From NCBI GenBank assembly GCA_021234155.1, contig JAJEKV010000008.1, positions 6,574,945 to 6,638,944 of the forward strand: a stretch of 64,000 nt of DNA, in the 5' to 3' direction. The stretch is from Isoetes taiwanensis. Lineage: Eukaryota; Streptophyta; Lycopodiopsida; Isoetales; Isoetaceae. This document shows positions 55,843 to 64,000 of this stretch, in pieces (position 1 is the stretch's first letter; the number at the start of each line of letters is the position of its first letter). The notes under the pieces were generated by a model, which searched no databases, was not told the DNA's origin, and was given only the letters and a program-made list of their open reading frames with translations. The translations under genes and the position numbers were made by a program.

Positions 55843-58510
55843 TCATTGTAGAAGCTCTTTAAACACCACATTTCTTGTCGTCACAACTGATGATGTACCA
55901 TTGTGTAATATTAACACATCTTCTCTACGGCGAATCCTCGTCAATGCCATGTAAAGTTGACCATGTGCAAACACATTGGTCTGCAGATCCAAAACGATAT
56001 TGTCTAATGTAAGGCCAAGACAACTATGAAACATTGTTGAATACGCAAGCCTCAATGGAAGTTGACGTCGATGAATGGTGAACGAGGAATTCTTGGGTTG
56101 ATGATAGAAATCTGCACGAGATATAGGATGTATATCTTTAGCAAGTCGGCCATCCGTTCCAACTAACCGAACAGTAACATATCTATCATGCAGAGAATGG
56201 ACAACGACTCTTGCATTCCTCACAAGACCCTTCTCTGCATTTAATAGCCTCATAATATGACAGATTGCTCCTTCTTTTAGCTCGTGCCGTGGCAGAGTTG
56301 GATGCTCGTAGCTATGAAGGAAGTCATTTTCTGTCACTGCAGCAGTGTAGACAACCTGGTCATTTTCTTTGATATAGTCATAGCTGAAGTATTTTTTTTG
56401 GTCCAGCCAAACGCTCAAGAATCGATTTATTGAAATCATCAATATAAACATTAAGTGGAGATAAGAACGTCCTTTTGTCACACATAGCAGCTAGCACTAG
56501 CACATCAGATGGGAACAAAAAATCTTTGGCCCCCTCAATCGAAGTTGTACTTCGGAATAGTGTAAGGTCAACGGTGTCACTTTGCCAATTCTCACCTATC
56601 CACGTCACACAATCTATCAGTTTACGGTCAGCAGCATTTCTTATAGGCTGCTCCAATTTGTGTACAACAAACGACCTCCACGTTGACGAGGACTTGATTG
56701 ATGCAGATATGGTTGCTTGCCTTCCCGATCCTTGCACAATAGGTGCTATTTGCCTGAAGTCACCAGCTGCTATAAAGCACTTTCCACCAAAAGGGTGGTC
56801 ATTATTGCAAATTTGTCGTAAGAGAACATCTACAGATTCTATCACAGCCTTGTTTGCCATTGCAGATTCATCCCAAATGATTACCTCCGCTTCTCTAAGC
56901 AATGCCGCTTTGCTCGAACTTGGGTCAATCATAGAGTGGATACCAACATTATTCTCATTTATAGGAATCTGAAACAATGAGTGCGCAGTCTTTCCACCAG
57001 GATAGGATATAATAGGCCTGCTAGAGCTTAGAGCTGTTGTTGCACAAGCCAATGCAATACGCTGACGTCCCCTTACCAAAAGACATATTGCATTAAGAAG
57101 GAAAGTCTTCCCTGTTCCTCCTTTTCCATAGATAAATATAGGAGATTTTGCACCCGGCTGCTGTATCATCGTTGTATTATGATCGTACATATAAGCTTGA
57201 TCACTATTCATTTTATTTCGCCTTTCATTTGCCTCGTTTGAATATGTGCTATGATCTCGATATTTGTTTAACTCTTCTAGCACTAAATCAGAATACGTAG
57301 TAATTGCAGGCAATCCGAATGCGGTTACTGTCGTTTCATGTTGCACTAGCACATTCTCTACACACATGAGCGCTCGTTGTGATGCAATAAATTCAGTTGA
57401 TTCTAAAGAGAAATCAATTGTCAAATTTCCACGAAACTGATTCCATATGTCCATGGCTGGTGCACCGTCAAGTATCAGAAGTGCAAAAAGAAAGCGTAAC
57501 TGCGCTGGTGTGCGAAGTGATAAAATTGCCTCTTCCATTGTTAGTATAGGCTCCGATGTGTCTTGCACCAAACCCATAGCCGTAACAGTTTGTTGGTATG
57601 TGTCATATCTATGACCATTATATACCTTTAGATCCTTCCATGTTCTTGGCGTCGTATGCAGCAACAACTGCAGCAACAACTGGCGCAAATAGAAGATCTC
57701 ACCTTGACGTGGCATGACCAACCTTATTCTGCAAACTACCTCTCCTCTGCTTCGTCTGCGCACTACATATTTAGCAATTCCTTCCTGCCCCATTTCAATG
57801 TATTCGTTGGCAGCATTTGTTGCTCGTTGCAAAGGCAAGAATGAATATTGCTCATAGTAATCTACGTATGTAAGTTTGGAGAACTCCGTGGCAGATGGCT
57901 GGAGGAAATATCGGTCCAGTAACGACGCAATATTTTCTCGTCTATACCGTACATGACCTCTTTTTTGCAGATGTAGCGGGAGACACTTTACGCCTGGATA
58001 TTTTTTTGACACATGGTAGCAAAACAAACGCCACATGCCTCTGTGGATGATACATACCTCGCCTTTATGTAATCATCGATCTCGGGTCGATTGTGTAATT
58101 GGGTTTCAATCCGGTACTTTACCTTGTCATAACCTTTGTAGATGTAAGTGTATAGATACATAAAGACATGAACCGTCGCCGCTATATCCACATTGACATG
58201 GCAGTCCAGTTGCCTCAAAAGAAAAGGATAATACGATACAACATATATATCTTCCCGACTGCGTCTTCGATATTGAACATACCCCCTCGCATCCACATAA
58301 GTTGCCTCAGTCATAGGTCGCGGATATTTCCATGTCCATGCACCATTCTGCTGGCAGCGCGTAGAGTGCCGGTGAATCATGTATTTCTGCACTAGATACG
58401 CTAATTCCTCATCATGAGGCATCTCAACTGAAATCAAACTATCTATCATCACCACTAGATGATCATCAGTACCAGTGGCAGCATTTTTGGCCTCTGGTTC
58501 AGAATATATC
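55843..58510 (-). pseudogene. Helitron helicase (Pif1-type), Rep domain not seen, two frameshifts
   Basis: The minus strand from about 58510 has the region following the Rep domain in Helitron proteins ('VVSYYPFLLRQLDCHVNVDI', 'YLYTYIYKGYDKV', 'DDYIKARYVSSTEA'). After a one-base shift near 58025 it continues 'MWRLFCYHVSKKYPGVKCLP'. The Pif1 helicase core has Walker A GKGGTGKT (about 57105-57130), Walker B IIWDESAM, 'KCFIAAGDFRQIAPI' and 'VVHKLEQPIRNA'. A run of eight A near 56391-56398 shifts the frame (seven would keep it) into 'FLHSYEHPTLPRHELKEGAI' and the final motif 'RLAYSTMFHSCLGLTLDNIV'. Motif V normally reads NKSQGQT, and here most of it is replaced. The zinc finger and HUH Rep nuclease expected upstream of 58510 are not found, so the element cannot transpose alone. 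Confidence 0.88.
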
Positions 58511-59655
58511 CCAATAATGGTGAGTTCACATCAGGGTATATCTCAAGTTTAAATATCCATGGGACAAACTTAAGTGTAAATAAATCTCCTATGTGTATAG
58601 TGTGCAGAATGTAGCCACTATTTAAGCATGTTCATGCTTAAAAGAGCTAAATTTTCTGCAAATCTAGGGACTATGTAAGTAATGGAAGGAGCTCAAGTCC
58701 CAATGTGTTTGCTGCCACAATTTATACTCATCTAGAAACATGGCCATAACTCCCAAAACAAAGCTTTGTTTTCTCTGCAAGAATATCTGATGGAAAGATC
58801 ACTGGAAGGTCTAGAATTGATGCTAGGCATCCATTCTCCAAATTCCTGGCATAAATGCATCAAAACATTGCCAAACCAGGCAATATCTTTGCTGGCACAG
58901 TTTTACAATCGAGCAGAAATATGGCCATAATGCAAGGACATAGAAAGAAGCACAATGGGATTGAAACGACCTTCTGAGTTTGCAAGTATATTGATAGCAA
59001 ATCCTTCTTCTCAGCAAACCTCCTATAGCATTGACGTAAGGTTTATTTGGTACTTTCCATTTGCTTCTTGGTTTCGTTTAAGAGCAAATAACAACATTTG
59101 AACTATTTCTGGATACAAAGTATATGCTGTAGGCAGAAATACATATCCTTTTTTCTCAGTTCACATCTTGCTATGTTCTGAATGTTGTGAAGGAATGCAA
59201 GCAATATTGGGTATTCTGAGACGTCTCTTCAAGGTTTTCAACTCAGCTACAATAGAGGATTTTCGAATTCAATGCAGAAATCACTTTGCTGCAACTCGAG
59301 TGCAGATGATTTTGCAACATAATTGTTTACTGAATATCTAACTAGGTAACTGTATCTACATAAATTCAAGCCTCAGTTAACTGCATTGGCCACAGCTCAC
59401 TCACCTTCAGCTTCTGCAAATTGAAACGCCTCAACACCTATCGCCACACCAGTTAACGCAGCACATTCGATCTATTATCCAGTCGCATAATAACATAAAT
59501 ACCATACTCTCAATACAAACTACAGTTGTTATCCCTACCAGAATTCGACACCGTCCTTCTAGAATGTCCCCCAGCACACGTCCCATCTCCCCGTCGTAAT
59601 CATAGGCTAAAAATCGACCATACTCGATCCGGTTTCGTCCCCCGCCCAGCAGTGG
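58511..59655. other. No gene recognised
   Basis: The upstream Rep domain of the Helitron would be expected here on the minus strand but is not seen; frames are short. This may be the deletion scar or flanking DNA. Confidence 0.45.
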
Positions 59656-59657
59656 TG

Positions 59658-60097
59658 GGATAGTCTTACCCTGGATTGGGGGATCCCGGAGGTGTGATCC
59701 CGGAGGACGGGATCCCCAGAGGGCGTGTGATCCCGGAGGGCGGGATCCCCTTACTGCGCAGTAACTGCGAAAAAAAAAAGCCCCTTATAGCGAAAATCAG
59801 CCAAGTTTTCTTATGCTTTTTTCTTGGCCGATCCTCCACGGAATCGGCTGGGGTTTGTGCGAGGTTGGTCGGAATGGGCTTGAGAAGAGCTGTAGTTTGA
59901 TGCCAAGGAGGAAGAGAGGGCAGCGCCGCTGCTATCAGCAAGCAAAAATCCGGCCAAAAAATGGCCCTAAACTGCGCAGTCACCTTTTAACTGCGCAGTT
60001 AACAGTGGGATCCCGCCCTCCGGGATCACACGCCCTCGGGGATCTCGTCCTCCGGGATCACACCTCCGGGATCCCCCAATCCAGGGTAAGACTATCC
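59658..60097. mobile_element. TIR element, 440 bp, with ~115-bp inverted ends built of GGATCCCGGAGG motifs
   Basis: The left end GGATAGTCTTACCCTGGATTGGGGGATCCCGGAGG is repeated as its exact complement at the right end (60063-60097). Similarity continues for about 115 bases with few changes. Each arm holds three or four GATCCCGGAGG units and ends near CTGCGCAGT palindromes. The ~200-base centre is not coding. Target duplications are not obvious, so the superfamily is not assigned. Confidence 0.88.
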
Positions 60098-62040
60098 TAC
60101 GCCTGCCCAGCAACAGACGCATCACATGCAAGCTGAGCTGGCAGTAGATCGGATGGCATATTCTGAACCCTTTATTACATAAAAAGGGGTGCCCAATCTA
60201 AACCATTCATTTCACATTGAACGGTCTTGATGCACCTCCAGATAGAAAGGGCAGTGCTCGCATCTAGCTGTATTTAATGTAATTAAATTCGGCCATTGGT
60301 ACACCAAATTAAACCAAATTAAACGGCCAAGATCAATCTTCACAAACAAGGATCGACGGCCGTGATCAGAGCTTCAAATCTAATGGCTCAAATCAAAAGC
60401 CCCAAATAAGGGGCCAACTCAAGGCATCACAGTGTGGCACCACCAGGGCCATCCACCCCGCACTTTCGACGGACGGGATGAATCTCTTATACAGCAAGGG
60501 AGCAGCTTGAGGTGCTTAAGTAATTGTATATATATAACAGATAACAGATAGTCTAATGTTGTGACACTCTCCGAATCTATACGATGCCCCCATCATATAA
60601 GTACAGGAAATCTATGGCGACTCCATCACCATGAAAAGGCCATCCGTCTGACTCGAACCACTTGTGATGGGCAAGTGTCTGGGTGAAGGACACGGAGGTG
60701 TCATTCGTCCCGTGCCTTCTATGGGAATCCTATATAGCGGAAGCATACATACATGTTAGCACATGGCAACAATACAAATAAATAATATACCACCACAAAG
60801 GGTGGTCCATCCATCATCAAGACAACATCCCATAATACAATATACGTAAAAAATGCATCAAGAATGAAGGTTCTACCCCGGGCTCAGACTCCAAGGGGGT
60901 CAACTGACAGTCAGGGCCTCCGGCTGGCATAGAACAATGGATAGAGTAGTCCACTCCATCCGCCCCTCCTGTGCACACTTTGGAGATAGGCTGAAACATG
61001 CTATGGCATGAATGTAGCCTTCCGGAGACGTAATCTCATGGATTCACACTATGAGACTACTCCATTCCAGATTGCATCTCCCTGGTCCGATGAGGCAGGA
61101 AGAGGATGAATCCCCTCTCGGAGCACAATAGTTCCATGGGTGGCTAGAGGATCGTGGCACCACGGGCACCCATGCATCCATAAACTATAGGTCGGCTCAC
61201 TACATCTAACGAGCCTAGGGCATCCCGCTGGGCATTACCTGTGACCTAGGGGGTGTCACCCATACCAGGCCCACACGTGGTGACTGACTATAAGCCTAGC
61301 ACACTGTAGAGGCCCCACCTCCACTTCAACATTGTACTCGTTATATGGTGCTCATTCTTCGCATAGCATCCACAGCCAGGTGGGCTCTTGTGCACAGGCC
61401 GCATTTAATGGGATTTAAGGGATTCTAACTAGGAACATCTCTACTACTAGATGGCCTTTAGGTCTCTACCTCCCTTAATTCCCACAACACAGGAGGAACT
61501 GAAAGAGAACAATCATCGTACATATATCCATCCATAACCTCAATTAGAGAATAAAAAGAGATTAATCATACAACTACACACATAAAGGTTAGCTAGAAGC
61601 TCAAGCTATCTAAGTACTAGTTACCTATGTCTTGGCTAGAGCCATTATCTCTTAAGGTCTCCATGTAACTGGTCTGATTCGGGATGATCAAGCAACTCCT
61701 CCTCCACCAAATCCTCCCAAATCGATTTGGGGGAGAATTGGGATTGGAGACCCACTTGATTGCCTCCCAGATAGGCAAGTTACCTGGTCCAATCGAGTTG
61801 GTCCAAGTGGCCTCACCTTACTGGTCGAATTACACTAATTAATAATAATTAGCTAGGCATTTGGTTATTAATTAGCTTAATTAGCTAACATTTTAGCATA
61901 GCTAACTTAAACCCTTTTAGTTTAATCCATAATGGCTCCAAATTACCCATGGTGACATGTCATGCTATTCATATGTATACCTTATGAATATGTGGAACGT
62001 CATAGACGTCCATCCCACCACAAGAAAGGTCGAGATTTAC
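60098..62040. other. Repeat-like DNA without a recognisable gene
   Basis: No coherent frame. GC content is higher than in neighbours around 60420-61500, and stretches read like retroelement untranslated sequence. The phrase TTAATTAGCTAA near 61850-61885 is locally repetitive. No LTR pair could be established by eye. Confidence 0.4.
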
Positions 62041-62044
62041 ATGA

Positions 62045-62102
62045 AGAGAGCTTTAGCCATATAGAGGGATTAATAGAGCTTTAGCCATATAGAGGGATTA
62101 AT
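62045..62102 (+). repeat. 28-bp perfect tandem duplication
   Basis: AGAGCTTTAGCCATATAGAGGGATTAAT occurs twice in succession, first near 62047 and then near 62075. Confidence 0.9.
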
Positions 62103-62310
62103 ACCCGTTAATTTTTTCCATGATTGTTGGGCGGTAAGTTGTTGACTTGGTGACATATTACGTCTAGGGCGGTAAATTGATGACATGGCGAGATAATAGG
62201 TCTATGAGAACGTTGGAGCAGTAGTATATCTTCAATGATCTGGTACAGAACAAGGAAATAAAGCTCGAAGTGTTCATTTTCCTAAGGTCATCGTAAAGAG
62301 CATATCAGAT

Positions 62311-62465
62311 CTTTTATTGGACGACATATCAGATGTCGCTCGCTTCTCGATGATGTCCAAGTATTGGTACAAGTATATATTCATTCGGTCTTTATTGGAC
62401 AATATATCAGATGTCGCTCGCTTCTAGATGATATCCAAATATAGGTACAACTATATATTCACTCT
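62311..62465 (+). repeat. 78-bp tandem duplication
   Basis: TTTATTGGAC(G/A)A(C/T)ATATCAGATGTCGCTCGCTTCT, followed by GATGAT(G/A)TCCAA(G/A)TAT and GGTACAA(G/C)TATATATTCA, is present at 62313 and 62391 with about 10% differences. Confidence 0.9.
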
Positions 62466-63282
62466 TGTATAGTTAAATATTGTGTGGGGCATATATACAT
62501 GTGTGAATATATGTGGCTAGTTGCATTTCACAGTTGTCTTAGAAGAAGAAGACACATTCTAGAAGACGACATGCTACTTAAAGAATATTTCTAGGAGCAT
62601 CGAAAACATAGTGTATGTATGTATTAGAGGTGAAATGCTTTCGTTTTCACGAGCATATACTTGTTAGCTTGAGAAGGAAACACGTGCAGAATTAAAAAAC
62701 GTAAGACTTTTGGGAACCTTTTTAAGTGAGTGAGCCCCATGCAAAGACGTGGAGGTATTGGTTGCGAGCACAAACACAAAGCTGGAAAAAAACCAAAAAA
62801 CCAAGAGGGTTCGTCTACAACTAAAAAGGTCGGTGTATGTTTGAAGCGGTGTATCGCCATAATTCACGACATTCACATTTGATTATAAAAACCCCACGTC
62901 ATACGGTTGACGAGGTCATATTTTAGTCAAGTGGGCAGGGTAGCTGACAAAAAATAAATCGACGGCCCGATATAAGACGATGGAGTCTCAACTAACATTC
63001 AAATGTTGACCTCGTGCAGCTTAGACAAAATAGGTAGAAGCCGAATGCAAAAATGTTCAAATGGGATTCGTCAAGCGTTTCTGTCCTCTCCCACAAAGGA
63101 ACGGGCACAAAAAGTCCTCCTCTTCTTTGTCCGAGAACTGTAATTAAATCGCCTCTGTTTGCTCTTATCACGGCACCTCTTTTTCGACCTTAAAACGGTG
63201 GTCGCAGCTTCGCATTTTGCGGGATCCATGTTGCATTAGACAGATCTATGCAAATTTAGGGGACCCAACATTTCTGGCCTTC
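62466..63282. promoter_or_regulatory. 5' flank of the ABCC gene
   Basis: This is the only upstream sequence available for the gene starting at 63283. Short minus-strand frames here are not convincing. No TATA box at the usual distance was identified; the sequence just before the start is AT-rich with TTGAC motifs at about 62908 and 63006. Confidence 0.4.
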
Positions 63283-63980
63283 ATGGAGGCGCTTTACATG
63301 GCCGGTTAGTTTTTTCAGCTCATTATTTCTTCTAATGCTTGGTATCGTTTGCTCTAATGCTTTGTATATTATTTGCAGGCCGATGGGCCTCTGATGTTTC
63401 GGTGCCCGGGATTGAAGCAGCACCGGAGTTTTGGATCCCAGGCCTCAATTGGGTGGATTATACAGCAGGCACTGTGCAAGCAATATTCGTTATTGTGTTT
63501 GCTGTTCTGTTTGTTGCATACCCAAGACCTCGATCCAGTGGCGAGGCACCTAAATTAAATGTATTCATTTCGATTCTGGCTGCCTTGATCTCCTTGGCCA
63601 ATATTGCAACCCTTACCCGAATTCTACATACTGAATGGAGCGATATTTCAATATCCTATTCCGCCGATTCCGTTTACTTTCTATCCAATGCATTGGCGTG
63701 GATGTTTTTCCTGGGTCCGCTGAATCTAAGTCTGAGCAGACCTGCGTATATCGTATCTCGGATATGGTGGGTTGTCACATTTGTGTTTTTCACAATTGCA
63801 ACAGTGATGAAGGCACTGGACATGTCTCATGGTGCACCGTTAACAGTTTTAAGTTTGTTAACTTTTGTAAGCTGCCCTGTTTCTCTCCTTTTGTTGATCC
63901 CTTCCCTCATGAAAAATACAGAAGCACCAACAGACGAGTTAAGAAAGCCCTTGCTTGACCATGCGCCTGAACGTGAGAAA
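63283..63980 (+). CDS. ABC transporter C family (MRP-type), first two exons, partial
   Basis: Exon 1 (63283-63304, MEALYMA) joins exon 2 (63379-63980) in phase across a 74-base intron with GTTAGT and TTTGCAG ends. Exon 2 ends at a donor GTAAGT (63981). The 208 residues contain hydrophobic segments fitting the TMD0 membrane domain of ABCC transporters: 'AIFVIVFAVLFVAY', 'VFISILAALISLANI', 'YFLSNALAWMFFLGPLNL', 'PAYIVSRIWWVVTFVFF' and 'VLSLLTFVSCPVSLLLLIPS'. The RPAYIVSRIWWVV motif and the closing 'RKPLLD' are typical of the junction to the linker in plant ABCC proteins. Members of the family move glutathione conjugates, phytates or other anions into the vacuole; substrate cannot be told from TMD0. 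The frame is intact. The nucleotide-binding domains lie beyond the window. Earlier ATGs were not supported. Confidence 0.75.
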
Positions 63981-64000
63981 GTAAGTAAATATGCTACGTC

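Noticed and set aside
59660-60100. CRISPR-like array of GGATCCCGGAGG repeats
   Set aside because: Units are close-packed, inverted in the two arms and without unique equal-length spacers; a TIR element in a plant genome fits.

Overview
This window is nuclear DNA of a land plant. It has spliced genes with GT-AG introns and plant-type families: an ABCC transporter start, SOS1-type Na+/H+ exchanger exons, a plant LRR protein, and a Helitron carrying an RPA1-like gene. Several mobile-element protein families here (DUF7869 type, Ulp1-like, and a cysteine-rich plant family) are, from general knowledge, abundant in non-seed plants. A fern or other non-seed plant is a reasonable guess, but the sequence does not prove it. 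Most of the window is nested transposable elements and decayed genes. No rRNA, tRNA or CRISPR was found.

Layout. 1-5528: pyrimidine-rich non-coding repeat DNA with a diverged ~1.2 kb tandem duplication, a LINE 3' tail, T43, and a ~1 kb hairpin-bearing terminal repeat unit. 5678-6130 (-): histone H3-like pseudogene with two stops. 7342-10477 (+) and 10643-13870 (-): two convergent, decayed mobile-element genes; the first has a strand-switching CCACCA minisatellite in its intron. 14022-15188 (-): FCP1-type phosphatase pseudogene. 15648-20846 (+): a third transposase-like gene, split by an insertion. 21085-21682: foldback element. 22261-23220 (+): five well-formed terminal exons of a conserved plant protein. 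19053-26465: mainly host-gene fragments on the minus strand (ADP/ATP carrier, SOS1, LRR, one unrecognised multi-exon gene). 29999-30946 (+): LRR protein. 31845: Helitron-like 3' end. 32038-32756 (-): coiled-coil/zinc-finger gene beside a second CCACCA minisatellite.

39346-52875 is a four-level nest. A gag-only LTR element on the minus strand has its 3' LTR split at a TATT site by two tandem non-coding elements. The longer of these was itself entered by a LINE and by a 2.8 kb coding-free LTR element with a perfect GTTGC target duplication. 53927-58510 (-): remnant of an autonomous Helitron, with an RPA1-like gene of nine exons and a Pif1-type helicase, both frameshifted at A runs, and no visible Rep domain. 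59658-60097: TIR element. 63283-63980 (+): first two exons of an ABCC transporter, the most intact host gene, running off the window.

Two patterns deserve attention. First, a family of non-coding elements occurs at 4.4-5.5 kb and, inverted, at 39.4-49.7 kb. In both places a long copy is joined head-to-tail to a ~1 kb copy; both carry a terminal hairpin, arrays of small hairpins and a conserved palindrome. Second, several broken reading frames are broken at homopolymers, so some apparent pseudogenes may be assembly artefacts.
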